Below, piece after piece: positions 41,277 through 49,319 of a stretch of DNA of 49,832 nt. The notes under the pieces were generated by a model, which did not search any database, was not told the DNA's origin, and worked only from the letters and a program-made list of their open reading frames with translations. This stretch comes from a bacterium (GTDB lineage Bacteria; Bacillota_I; Bacilli_A; Izemoplasmatales; Hujiaoplasmataceae), in the NCBI GenBank assembly GCA_030684695.1, contig JAUXXX010000016.1, positions 1 to 49,832 on the forward strand, written 5' to 3'. Both the position numbers and the translations under genes were made by a program. Every line of letters begins with the position of its first letter. Positions within the stretch are counted from its first letter, which is position 1.

Positions 41277-42854
41277 TTAGTCATTGGTTAATCCAAAAAA
41301 CTTGGTATCTTCTTGTAACATATGTCCAACTAGAATCTTTCCTACAATTGTATTGAAAAGATGGATGGAATTAATCGAGCCTTCTTTGACTTTTGTCATG
41401 ATTTGCTCCATCTCGACAAGTAAATTCCTATGAATCGTACGATGTTCCATATATTCTGAATATCCAAGGGATTTAAGAATCAATTCCTCGTGGTCAAAAT
41501 GCGATTTCAACTCTAGGTAGATCTTTAAAATAATCTCTTCTAAGTATACTTTAGGGGTTTCTAATGGATTGATATCAAGTAGCATATTAGCATAATCCAC
41601 AAGTTTCATGTGTTCAACATCAATTTCGTGATTTCCAGAATTCCATTTTTCTTGCCATTCTAATCGATGATACACTCCAGCAGTTGCTAGACTTCTACTA
41701 TGAGCTTTTACTTGGTTTCTACCAGAATACTTTGCATGATACAAGGCAAAATCCACGTTTTGAAACCATACACGTTTTGATTCTCCCAGTTCGTAATCTG
41801 CCACACCACAACTTATGGTGATTTGCTCTTGGATAGGGAATACAGTTCGCATGACTTTAACACGAATCTGTTCCGCAAGCGAAATGGCTTCGGTTAAGTT
41901 TTGGTTTGCAACAATTAAAAACTCTTCTCCACCCCAACGATATACTTTTCCCATTGCGCCAATGGATGAAACTAAAATTTTAGATAAGTCCTTTAAGACG
42001 AGATCGCCTACTTGATGTCCATAACTGTCATTGATACTCTTGAAATAGTCGATGTCCACCAAAATTAAGGTCGTTGGAATGTGTTGTTCTTGAAGTTCTT
42101 TCAACACATCATCCAATTCTCGCTCTAGTGTATTTCGGTTGAATAGTCCAGTTAAGTAATCATATTTCGCAGATGCCTCAAGTAAATCATTTTTTAGTTT
42201 TAGTTCATTGGTGAGCAAGCTTTGATTTAAAATCAAAACAAGTGCTGCCCACAAAGAAAAGGAAACGATACTATACATGCTTGCGGCAACAAATGAAAGA
42301 CTATCTTGATGTACGATGACGGTTGGTGGTACTGTTATGAAAGTAAAAAGTGCTCTAAATATCGCTAATGTAGTGGTTAGTGAAACTGCACCAATAAACA
42401 GATTGCGTAGACCCCTAGGAACCATATCTTTATGAGTGAGTAAATAGCGTGCTACTTCAGTCATCATAAATGCAGTATATAGTGAAATCCCCGCTACTCG
42501 AAAAGAAAACGATGGAATAATCAATACGAAGATAATCGACGATAATGCAAAAAGAACATATGCAATGATATGCCTCTTATAGATCATCTTTTCTTGTCGA
42601 AATGCTTGCATTCCAGTTGCCATTAACATCACACCTAGTCCGGTGAAAAGGTTAAAAAACAACACGCCAACGACCAATCCAACAACAGTGTTTGACTGAA
42701 AAAAGGCAAGTATATAGGCAATTCCAGTGATGAAATACGCAAAAGAATAAATGGATAATACACGTTGATTTCGCTGTCTTCCAACCGCAAAAAAGACACC
42801 AGAGAATGTAAACAGAAGCAAGATAACAGCAATTAGTAATGTTTGACTATCCAT
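41277..42854 (-). CDS. Membrane GGDEF protein with C-terminal hemerythrin domain
   Basis: The 525-residue protein has about seven membrane helices (residues ~5-225), a GGDEF domain (about 240-395) and a C-terminal hemerythrin-like domain (about 405-525). The GGDEF active site reads RWGGEEF and is preceded by DYLTGLFNR and DIDYFKSINDSYGH, so it should make cyclic di-GMP. No RxxD inhibitory site is visible before GGEEF. The hemerythrin ligands are present in order: EIDVEH, HFDHEE, HRTIH and HMLQED. This suggests an oxygen-, NO- or iron-dependent switch on cyclase activity (inference). ATG 42854 with an AAAGGA site is preferred. Confidence 0.92.
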   Translation of the reverse strand: MDSQTLLIAVILLLFTFSGVFFAVGRQRNQRVLSIYSFAYFITGIAYILAFFQSNTVVGLVVGVLFFNLFTGLGVMLMATGMQAFRQEKMIYKRHIIAYVLFALSSIIFVLIIPSFSFRVAGISLYTAFMMTEVARYLLTHKDMVPRGLRNLFIGAVSLTTTLAIFRALFTFITVPPTVIVHQDSLSFVAASMYSIVSFSLWAALVLILNQSLLTNELKLKNDLLEASAKYDYLTGLFNRNTLERELDDVLKELQEQHIPTTLILVDIDYFKSINDSYGHQVGDLVLKDLSKILVSSIGAMGKVYRWGGEEFLIVANQNLTEAISLAEQIRVKVMRTVFPIQEQITISCGVADYELGESKRVWFQNVDFALYHAKYSGRNQVKAHSRSLATAGVYHRLEWQEKWNSGNHEIDVEHMKLVDYANMLLDINPLETPKVYLEEIILKIYLELKSHFDHEELILKSLGYSEYMEHRTIHRNLLVEMEQIMTKVKEGSINSIHLFNTIVGKILVGHMLQEDTKFFGLTND

Positions 42855-43050
42855 AGGTGTCCTTTCTACAACCATGCAACTTGTGAGTAACGAATGATTG
42901 TCAGATGTTGATTTTTTTATCGCTCTTTAGTATTTAACACATATTATATCATATGTTGCTTAAAATGCTTCTAAATCACGTAAGAATAATCATAAGAAAA
43001 GAGCCAAATTGACGGCTTTAGATGCAAATTTCTTCCAGACTTATCAAAAA

Positions 43051-43362
43051 CTATTCTAGTTCGATCCATTGATCTGACCAATCTGCAATAGATTTCATAA
43101 CTGGAGATAATGACTTCCCTTTGGGGGTTAGAGAGTACTCCACACGAAGTGGAACTTCAGGAAACACTTCACGGTGGATCAATCCAAGTTCTACCAATTC
43201 TTTTAATCGAACAGACAAAACACGACCGCTAATTTTGATTTCAGTTTCTAAAGTATGAAATCGTTTCGGCCCAGCTAGTAACTGATTAATAATCAATCCT
43301 ATCCAAGGTTTTCCAAGTATTTGAGTTGCTTTGTCAAATTTCGGACAAATAGTATGCTCCAT
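43051..43362 (-). CDS. HxlR family redox-sensing regulator (YodB-like)
   Basis: The 103-residue protein has the HxlR winged helix: KPWIGLIINQLLAGPKRFHTLE, ISGRVLSVRLKELVELGLI and VEYSLTPKGKSL. A single cysteine lies at position 6 in MEHTICPKF, matching the sensor Cys6 of Bacillus YodB/CatR, which respond to quinones, diamide and other electrophiles. ATG 43362 is chosen because it gives this exact position and has a GGGTGAT site. It is divergent from the FMN reductase-ohr operon, which it probably represses. Confidence 0.9.
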   Translation of the reverse strand: MEHTICPKFDKATQILGKPWIGLIINQLLAGPKRFHTLETEIKISGRVLSVRLKELVELGLIHREVFPEVPLRVEYSLTPKGKSLSPVMKSIADWSDQWIELE

Positions 43363-43411
43363 AGTATCACCCAAATATATTATACAATATTATTTTGTCT
43401 ATGCATATTAC

Positions 43412-43440
43412 TTTACATCATTAACTTACTAATGTATAAT
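43412..43440 (+). promoter_or_regulatory. Promoter of the FMN reductase-ohr operon
   Basis: TTTACA (43412-43417), 17 bases, then TATAAT (43435-43440). Confidence 0.7.
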
Positions 43441-43458
43441 TGCTTACAAATAGTAAGT
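43424..43458. promoter_or_regulatory. Candidate HxlR/YodB-type operator
   Basis: ACTTACTA (43424-43431) and TAGTAAGT (43451-43458) form an inverted repeat with a 19-base spacer that encloses the -10 box. The minus strand contains TACTATTTGTAAG, which resembles the YodB-box as I recall it. Confidence 0.6.
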
Positions 43459-43523
43459 ATATAAACATCATAAACTGACTTCATCTATGATAAATGAACT
43501 ACTTACATGAATCGGAGGATCAC

Positions 43524-44072
43524 ATGTCACAAAAATTAAACATTGGTATTATTTTAGGTTCTACGAGAGAAGGACGAGTAAGTCCATTTGTTGGAGAATG
43601 GTACAAAACAATTGCAAATAAGCGTCAAGACGCCAATTATGAGATCGTTGATATCAAAGAATATAAATTGCCATTTCTTGGAGAATCTACTGATAATACG
43701 AATATCGTTCGTTGGAATCAAAAGTTAGCATCACTAGATGGCTTTGTTTTCGTTGTTGCAGAATACAATCATTCGATTACTGGGGTGCTTAAAAACGCTC
43801 TTGACTTAGCCAAAGAGGCTTGGAATAACAAAGCCGCAGGAATCGTTAGTTATGGTTCTGCTGGAGGAGCACGTGCTGCAGAGCATTTACGTGGAATTTT
43901 AGGGGAACTCCAAATTGCAGATGTTCGAACTCATATTTTACTAACACTGTTTAACGATTTCGAAAACTTTTCAATCTTTAGGCCACTTCCTGTTCACGAA
44001 AAGAACATCAACTTGCAACTCGATCAATTAGTCAAATGGTCTACTGCTATGAAATCGGTACGTTTATCATGA
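43524..44072 (+). CDS. NADPH-dependent FMN reductase
   Basis: The 182-residue flavodoxin-fold protein has the FMN phosphate loop GSTREGRVSPFV (about 12-23), the VVAEYNHSITGVLKNALD block (about 77-94) and the SYGSAGGARAAEHLR block. These are typical of NADPH-dependent FMN reductases/azoreductase-like quinone reductases. It probably reduces quinones or other electrophiles with two electrons. ATG 43524 has a GGAGG site. It overlaps ohr by four bases, and the HxlR regulator is divergent. Confidence 0.9.
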   Translation: MSQKLNIGIILGSTREGRVSPFVGEWYKTIANKRQDANYEIVDIKEYKLPFLGESTDNTNIVRWNQKLASLDGFVFVVAEYNHSITGVLKNALDLAKEAWNNKAAGIVSYGSAGGARAAEHLRGILGELQIADVRTHILLTLFNDFENFSIFRPLPVHEKNINLQLDQLVKWSTAMKSVRLS

Positions 44073-44485
44073 GTAAAAATCTATTCTTAGAACGAAGTGC
44101 TACCACTTATGGTGGAAGAGACGGAGTCATTAAAAACACACAAAGCGGCCTACAAGTGGAGATGACAAAACCTCTTGAAATGGGTGGCTCCAATCCCACA
44201 GGAACGAACCCCGAAGAACTATTTTCCATGGGATATAGTGGTTGCTTTGCTAGTTCACTAGAATACTTGCTATCTGTAGACAAAGTATCCTATCAAGAGA
44301 TAGTAGTGAATGTAAACACACAATTGGTGTCAGACGAACAAGGTGGATTTAAGTTTGCTTTACAAGTCCATGCAAGAATCAAAGGCTTGACTTCAGAACA
44401 AGAAACTCAATACATTCAAAAAGCGTTCCAATTTTGTCCTTATTCCAAAGCCATTAAGGGAAATATAGACATTTCATTTATCTAA
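44069..44485 (+). CDS. ohr: Organic hydroperoxide resistance protein (Ohr/OsmC family)
   Basis: Ohr is a thiol peroxidase that reduces organic hydroperoxides. The 138-residue protein has the two catalytic cysteines in GYSGCF (Cys59) and FCPYSKAIKGN (Cys123). It also has PLEMGGSNPTGTNPEELF, which fits Ohr better than OsmC. The start overlaps the FMN reductase stop by four bases (ATGA), so the two are coupled. In this organism it appears to be under an HxlR regulator rather than the usual MarR-type OhrR. Confidence 0.92.
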   Translation: MSKNLFLERSATTYGGRDGVIKNTQSGLQVEMTKPLEMGGSNPTGTNPEELFSMGYSGCFASSLEYLLSVDKVSYQEIVVNVNTQLVSDEQGGFKFALQVHARIKGLTSEQETQYIQKAFQFCPYSKAIKGNIDISFI

Positions 44486-44490
44486 AATAA

Positions 44491-44524
44491 ATTGCCCTCA
44501 ACAACAGTTGAAGGCATTTTTTTT
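44491..44524. terminator. Bidirectional terminator between ohr and tag
   Basis: TGCCCTCAAC (44493-44502) pairs with GTTGAAGGCA (44507-44516), one mismatch inside, followed by Ts. Confidence 0.8.
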
Positions 44525-45077
44525 ATTCACGTGACCAAGCAGCACCTGCTTGGATGGTTTTTTGATAAATGGGACAATCAAACACATGAGATCCAGGTAA
44601 ATAACCTGTGGACATTAAAAACTCATTCACAATTTCTCCACCTGTAAAATGGAAGGTCTTTTTAAACAACGTAGTCCACTCTTCTTTGGTTAATGGATGA
44701 TGATGCTCTAACCATTGATAAAAGGAACCATATTCCTTTTGGATGCCTTGAAGTACCTTCGCATTATAAATCGCCGCATTAATTTTTAAGCGATTTCGGA
44801 TGATTCCTGAATCAGATAACAAACGTGCGATATCCATTTCTTGGTATTGTGCAACCTTATCAATCTCAAAACCATCATACGCTTTTCTAAAATACTCTTG
44901 CTTTCTTAAAATGGTGGTCCAACTTAACCCCGCTTGATTGATTTCAAGCACAAGTCGCTCAAACAGTTCATTATCATTTTTGATGGGAAATCCATAGTGA
45001 TGATCATGATACATTTTATGAATATGATTGTCTTCTAACTCACTCACTGCATGGCAATAACTATTCCCTGATTCCAA
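44523..45077 (-). CDS. tag: DNA-3-methyladenine glycosylase I
   Basis: The 184-residue protein matches Tag, a base-excision glycosylase for 3-methyladenine. It has YHDHHYGFP near the start, the LVLEINQAGLSWTTILRK block and the SGIIRNRLKINAAIYNA helix. A C-terminal HVFDCP is also present. The start is TTG (45075-45077) with an AGAGGTGA site. This start keeps Cys8, which corresponds to the zinc-binding N-terminal cysteine of the family; the next ATG would remove it. Confidence 0.92.
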   Translation of the reverse strand: MESGNSYCHAVSELEDNHIHKMYHDHHYGFPIKNDNELFERLVLEINQAGLSWTTILRKQEYFRKAYDGFEIDKVAQYQEMDIARLLSDSGIIRNRLKINAAIYNAKVLQGIQKEYGSFYQWLEHHHPLTKEEWTTLFKKTFHFTGGEIVNEFLMSTGYLPGSHVFDCPIYQKTIQAGAAWSRE

Positions 45078-45116
45078 TATCTCACCTCTAATTCAAGAAG
45101 ATAATAGTAAACCTTA

Positions 45117-46772
45117 TTATTTTAGTATACTTTGAACTGCACGAATCCGCTTCTTGACGTTTTCTTCTCCTAAAATAGATAAAATTTGGAAAAAGTTTGG
45201 TGTGCTATTTTTCTTGGATACTGCAATCCGTATGATTTCTGCGAAATCACCAACATGACCAAGATATGCTTCTTTATTTTTCTTATAGTCTTTGACAGAA
45301 GGACTAAAGCCAATGCTTGCACACAGTTCTTTTATGTTTTCAAACCAACCAACTTCTCCCAACGATAGTCCGGGGTTTTGAAGGTAAGTTTGAAGAACCA
45401 AATGAATTTGATCTTTTGTAAAACGTTCTTGGAATGGCCAAACGAATCCATCCCATTGATAGTAATACTCATCATACATAAAACCAATGACTGGTAGTAT
45501 ATCCATAAATGTATTGTAATCTTTTCGAGGTTTCTCTCCACCTCGTTCGATGGCAATAATCCGTTCAAAATAATCTACATCTGATTCAATGATAGACAAC
45601 AATTCTTTATTGTATTGCATTGCATAAGCCAACGCTCTAGATACAAACATCTTAGAGTCCATCGCACCTAATTTTTCCTTCGAAATGGACTGGACCTTTT
45701 CGATATCAAACAACGCTCCATCCAAGGTCATCTTTTGAAATGTCAACGAAAAATCAAACATATCCAACGTAGGATTGGCAATTCGCCATTCTTCAAAGTT
45801 TGAATTGGCGATGGTCATTAAATACTCAAGAATTCCTTCAATCGGATAACCTGCTTCTAAAAAGAAACTTACACTGGCTTCTGGGTCTTTACGTTTCGAT
45901 AGTTTTCGTCTTCTTCCTTCTTCTAATTTCATGATGACTGGTAAATGACAATACTTGGGTCTTGTCCAGTTCATCCGATCAAACAACTCTAGATGAATGG
46001 GCAAAGAAGGAAGCCATTCCTCTCCCCGAGTAATATGTGTTGTTCTCATAAAGTGGTCATCCACCAAATGAGCAAAATGATACGTTGGTAATCCATCTGT
46101 TTTCATGATTACAATGTCTTGATCATTTTCTGTTAATTCCAGATTCCCTCGAATTTCATCACTAATGGCGATTTTATTTTCATGTTTTCCATGAGATTTA
46201 AACCGGATAACATAAGTCATTCCCGCTTGAATTTTTGAAATCATCTCTTCGGTAGTGAGTCTTCGACAAGTAGCGTATTGACCATAATATCCAGGATTAA
46301 CTTTCAACGCTTCTTGTTTGTAACGCATCTCAGTTAACTCATCATGCGAGCAAAAACAAGGATACGCATCTCCTCGGATAATTAATTCTTTTATTACTGT
46401 ATCGTAACAAAATTTCCGTTCACTTTGAGCATATGGTCCATAAGCTCCACCGGATAAGAAAGATTCATCGGGAACCACTCCAAACAAATGCAATTGATTA
46501 ATCAATTGCTCTGCAGAACCACTGATTTCTCTTTTTTGATCGGTGTCTTCGAGTCGAACAAAAAAGACACCTTGGCTTTGTTTGGCCATGCGATAACTTA
46601 CTAGACTTGCAAAGAGACTTCCTGTATGTAAGAATCCAGTAGGCGAGGGTGCGAAGCGGGTAACCATCGCAGAATCGCTTAAATCTCTGGGGGGATACTT
46701 CGCTTCTAGATCGGCGATTGTTACTGTTGAGTTGGGATAAATCAGTTGTGCTAATTCGTGCAATTTGGTCAT
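45117..46772 (-). CDS. gltX: Glutamyl-tRNA synthetase
   Basis: The 551-residue enzyme charges tRNA with glutamate. It has an N-terminal extension of about 45 residues before the HIGH-type motif SPTGFLHTGS, a later HITRGEEWLPS block and the KMSKS-type motif KLSKRKDP (about 285-292). The extension and length match the GluRS type found in clostridia and some other Firmicutes. Whether it also charges tRNA-Gln cannot be told here. ATG 46772 has a GAGGTGA site, and a promoter lies directly upstream. Confidence 0.95.
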   Translation of the reverse strand: MTKLHELAQLIYPNSTVTIADLEAKYPPRDLSDSAMVTRFAPSPTGFLHTGSLFASLVSYRMAKQSQGVFFVRLEDTDQKREISGSAEQLINQLHLFGVVPDESFLSGGAYGPYAQSERKFCYDTVIKELIIRGDAYPCFCSHDELTEMRYKQEALKVNPGYYGQYATCRRLTTEEMISKIQAGMTYVIRFKSHGKHENKIAISDEIRGNLELTENDQDIVIMKTDGLPTYHFAHLVDDHFMRTTHITRGEEWLPSLPIHLELFDRMNWTRPKYCHLPVIMKLEEGRRRKLSKRKDPEASVSFFLEAGYPIEGILEYLMTIANSNFEEWRIANPTLDMFDFSLTFQKMTLDGALFDIEKVQSISKEKLGAMDSKMFVSRALAYAMQYNKELLSIIESDVDYFERIIAIERGGEKPRKDYNTFMDILPVIGFMYDEYYYQWDGFVWPFQERFTKDQIHLVLQTYLQNPGLSLGEVGWFENIKELCASIGFSPSVKDYKKNKEAYLGHVGDFAEIIRIAVSKKNSTPNFFQILSILGEENVKKRIRAVQSILK

Positions 46773-46795
46773 AATCTTCACCTCATATTGGTTAT

Positions 46796-46824
46796 AGTGT
46801 ACCATAAAAAACGCTGAATTTCAA
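46796..46824 (-). promoter_or_regulatory. gltX promoter, -35 inside the preceding terminator hairpin
   Basis: The minus strand reads TTGAAA (46819-46824), 17 bases, then TACACT (46796-46801) preceded by TGG. Confidence 0.6.
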
Positions 46825-46840
46825 AGTAATCCAGCGTAAA
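46805..46840 (-). terminator. Terminator hairpin upstream of gltX
   Basis: ACGCTG (46811-46816) pairs with CAGCGT (46832-46837), extended by ATT/AAT. Six Ts follow on the minus strand. No gene ends just before it, so it may back up the terminator at 47016 or act on a leader. Confidence 0.65.
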
Positions 46841-47015
46841 TTTGTCTTTCCAAGACAACCAAGGAGAAACGATGGACGCTTTCTTTATTGCTTTGATTTA
46901 GAGATGGATATATTCAACATATTGCGGCTTCTACATATGATTTATACGCATGGTATATAAGAAAAACAGCTCTATATTGTGAAGCGAATTGCCATGATCG
47001 TACAAAAATAAAAAA
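46838..47015. other. Non-coding stretch between gltX and the rhodanese gene
   Basis: No convincing gene is seen. A small hairpin TTGTCTT/AAGACAA (46842-46858) and an AAGGAG-led nine-codon plus-strand frame (ATG 46872, MDAFFIALI) are present. No T-box sequence was found. Confidence 0.4.
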
Positions 47016-47037
47016 GGGAGATACGTAAATACCTCCA
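47005..47037 (-). terminator. Terminator after the rhodanese gene
   Basis: GGAG (47017-47020) pairs with CTCC (47033-47036), extended by TA/TA. The minus strand continues with TTTTTT. It fits the end of the CoADR-rhodanese operon. Confidence 0.65.
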
Positions 47038-47111
47038 CAGATAATCAATATACACATACAGCTAAATATTGATAACTGTCTGTATTGCTTTACAAATGAC
47101 AATCTACAATG

Positions 47112-47411
47112 TTACTCTTCAATTACCCCACGGTAAACGATCATACCACCCAACACATTTGATACTTGGTAGCCATTGTTACCTAAGTATTGTGCTACTG
47201 CTTGAGAGCGTGCTCCTGTTAAACAAACGATATAATAATGGATAGTTTTATCTAATTTGCTTACAAACTTCATAAAAGATGAAATTGGTGTATTGATGGC
47301 TCCTGGAATGTGCCCTTCCTCAAATTCATCGATTTCTCTGACATCGAGGATATGTACTAGTTCACTTTTCATTGCTTGTTCAAGTTCTGTCATTTTTATA
47401 TTTTTATACAT
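47112..47411 (-). CDS. Single-domain rhodanese (sulfurtransferase)
   Basis: The 99-residue protein is one rhodanese domain: ILDVREIDEFEEGHIPGAINTP (about 21-42), the active-site loop C-L-T-G-A-R (Cys63) and a C-terminal VLGGMIVYRG. The cysteine would carry a persulfide. Its start overlaps the upstream CoADR-rhodanese stop by eight bases, so the two are co-translated. Both carry rhodanese domains, a repeated arrangement typical of persulfide-detoxifying clusters. Confidence 0.92.
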   Translation of the reverse strand: MYKNIKMTELEQAMKSELVHILDVREIDEFEEGHIPGAINTPISSFMKFVSKLDKTIHYYIVCLTGARSQAVAQYLGNNGYQVSNVLGGMIVYRGVIEE

Positions 47412-49062
47412 GGATATGCTCCTTTAGCATGTTAGATAGTATGGTAAAAGCTCCATCAAGTAGGACAACATTGTATCCTTTTGATCGTAAGAATAGTTCT
47501 GCATTGTAACTTTTCGCTCCTGTGTCGCAGTACACAACAAGTAGTTTATCTTTTGGAAGTTGATGATATGTGTGGGACAATTGATCAATGTCTAAATTTA
47601 TCGAATTTCTAATCGATCCAAATGCATTTGATTCAAAAGAACTTCGGACATCTAGGAATAAGGTAGTATCTGAGTGTTGTTCAATGAATTCTTTGACCTC
47701 ATACCACTGGATTGTTTTTGAAAGACCAACAATAACATTTTGAGCAACATATCCAGCTAAATTAACGATATCTTTTGCACTTGAATAAGGTGGTGCGTAG
47801 GATAATTCTAGTTCTTGTAAGTCGGATACTTTGATGTGTCCCTTGATGGCTGTTGCTAAAATATCGATTCGCTTATCAATGCCCTTTTGACCCACTGCTT
47901 GTGCTCCAAGAATTTCTTCTGTTAAGGGGTTAAATAAAACCTTCAGGTAAATCGGTGTTGCGTGAGGATAATAACTAGCGTGATCATTTGCCTGAAGATG
48001 GATCGTTTTATAGGTTGAATTTTTTAGTTGCTTTTCATTCATACCAGTGGATGCCAAACTTAAGTCAAACACTTTGACAATGGAAGTACCTATGGACCCT
48101 TTATTTGATACCAATTGCCCACTTAAGATGTCTGCTAATTGTCGACCTTGACGGTTCGCAGGGGAAGCCAAAGGGATTAATGTATCCATATGAGAAATCT
48201 GATGTTTGATAACAATTGCGTCTCCCACGGCATAAATATGATCTGCCGATGTTTTATACTGATGATCCACAACAATTCCACCGCGTACGCCTGTTGTGAT
48301 TTTTGCCATTTGAGCAAGGATGGAATCTGGGCTTACTCCAACCGCTGAAATCACAAAATCAGTTTCAAATGATTCATTCGATCGTAATCGCGCTACTCTT
48401 CCTTCAAAGGAGGTAATTTCGTTATCTACGTAAACATCGATTTCATTTCGGAGTAGTTCATTCCGTATAAAGAACCCCATTTCTTCATCCACAACCGGTA
48501 GAACTTCTTTTGACTTTTCAACGATACTAACCTTTAATCCACGTTTCTTAAGGTTCTCTGCCACTTCTAAACCAATGAACCCAGCTCCAATAATCGTGGC
48601 ATGCTTAGGATTGCTTGTCTTAATAAAGGACATAATTTGATCCAAATCAGGAATATTACGTAATACAAACATTGGCAACTCTAACCCAGGAACTTTCAAT
48701 ATGATGGGCTTAGCTCCTGTAGATAAGACAAGTTCATCGTAGCTTTCTATATGAGTTTTGCTTTCGAATCGATATTCGACTTGTTTATTGAGGGGATCAA
48801 TGCGGAGGACTTCCGTGTTGGAGCGGATGTCCAAACGAAAGCGATCTTTCAATAATTGTTCCTTGACTACTAAAAGAGCACTTCTAGTACGTATTTCTCC
48901 AGACATGTAATAAGGTAACCCACAATTTGCAAAGGACACGTACGGTCCCTTTTCAAAAACAATGATTTGAGCATCTTGATTAAGACGACGGTATCGTGTT
49001 GCGAAACTCATACCACCAGCAACTCCGCCGATGACTACTATTTTCTTATTCTTGTTTTCCAT
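47404..49062 (-). CDS. CoA-disulfide reductase with C-terminal rhodanese domain
   Basis: The 552-residue protein has the FAD-binding GGVAGGMSFATRYRR near the start, the redox cysteine in SFANCGLPYY (about Cys47) and a second dinucleotide site ATIIGAGFIGLEVAENLKKRG. AVGDA closes the FAD domain. The last ~100 residues form a rhodanese domain with C-D-T-G-A-K-S active-site loop. This is the CoADR-Rhd layout, which reduces CoA disulfides/persulfides and polysulfide with NAD(P)H. ATG 49062 with GGTGAT is chosen. A CstR-like palindrome lies in its promoter. Confidence 0.92.
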   Translation of the reverse strand: MENKNKKIVVIGGVAGGMSFATRYRRLNQDAQIIVFEKGPYVSFANCGLPYYMSGEIRTRSALLVVKEQLLKDRFRLDIRSNTEVLRIDPLNKQVEYRFESKTHIESYDELVLSTGAKPIILKVPGLELPMFVLRNIPDLDQIMSFIKTSNPKHATIIGAGFIGLEVAENLKKRGLKVSIVEKSKEVLPVVDEEMGFFIRNELLRNEIDVYVDNEITSFEGRVARLRSNESFETDFVISAVGVSPDSILAQMAKITTGVRGGIVVDHQYKTSADHIYAVGDAIVIKHQISHMDTLIPLASPANRQGRQLADILSGQLVSNKGSIGTSIVKVFDLSLASTGMNEKQLKNSTYKTIHLQANDHASYYPHATPIYLKVLFNPLTEEILGAQAVGQKGIDKRIDILATAIKGHIKVSDLQELELSYAPPYSSAKDIVNLAGYVAQNVIVGLSKTIQWYEVKEFIEQHSDTTLFLDVRSSFESNAFGSIRNSINLDIDQLSHTYHQLPKDKLLVVYCDTGAKSYNAELFLRSKGYNVVLLDGAFTILSNMLKEHIHV

Positions 49063-49077
49063 AAATTTATCACCGTC

Positions 49078-49083
49078 ATTATA
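49078..49083 (-). promoter_or_regulatory. -10 box of the CoADR-rhodanese operon
   Basis: The minus strand reads TATAAT, directly abutting the 16-base palindrome at 49084. A TTGCAA at 49104-49109 is a possible -35 with an over-long spacer of 20 bases. Confidence 0.6.
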
Positions 49084-49099
49084 ATACCCCACGGGGTAT
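49084..49099. promoter_or_regulatory. CstR/CsoR-like operator
   Basis: ATACCCC-AC-GGGGTAT is a perfect inverted repeat with 7-base arms immediately upstream of the -10 box. It matches the C/G-run palindromes bound by CsoR-family repressors, of which CstR controls persulfide genes. Confidence 0.75.
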
Positions 49100-49229
49100 A
49101 TAATTGCAAACAAGTTGCTCATATTTCTCACGCTGTTTTATATCCGTTTTCTGGACACATGTAGACGAATAAAATGATGGCTTGTAAATGAAAGTATCGG
49201 TATCTTGAAATTATGAATTTGTCACCTAT

Positions 49230-49271
49230 TGACAAAAAAAGACCATCTTTTCAAACAGATAGTCTTTTTAT
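49230..49271 (-). terminator. Terminator after the HD-GYP gene
   Basis: AAAAAGACCATCT (49236-49248) pairs with AGATAGTCTTTTT (49257-49269), one mismatch. The minus strand continues with Ts. Confidence 0.75.
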
Positions 49272-49319
49272 GAATATAATCATTTCTCAATGCTTTGCTT
49301 CATTTGATGACATTAAGAC

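Noticed and set aside
46862-46902. AAGGAG-led nine-codon frame (MDAFFIALI) on the plus strand
   Set aside because: A good ribosome site and ATG are present, but nine codons with no downstream gene on that strand give no support for a leader peptide.
46914-47102. 62-codon minus frame between gltX and the rhodanese gene
   Set aside because: It runs through the terminator at 47016-47037 and shows no ribosome site or family resemblance.
46773-47111. T-box riboswitch upstream of gltX
   Set aside because: The conserved T-box sequence (AGGGTGGNACCGCG-like) is absent on the minus strand.
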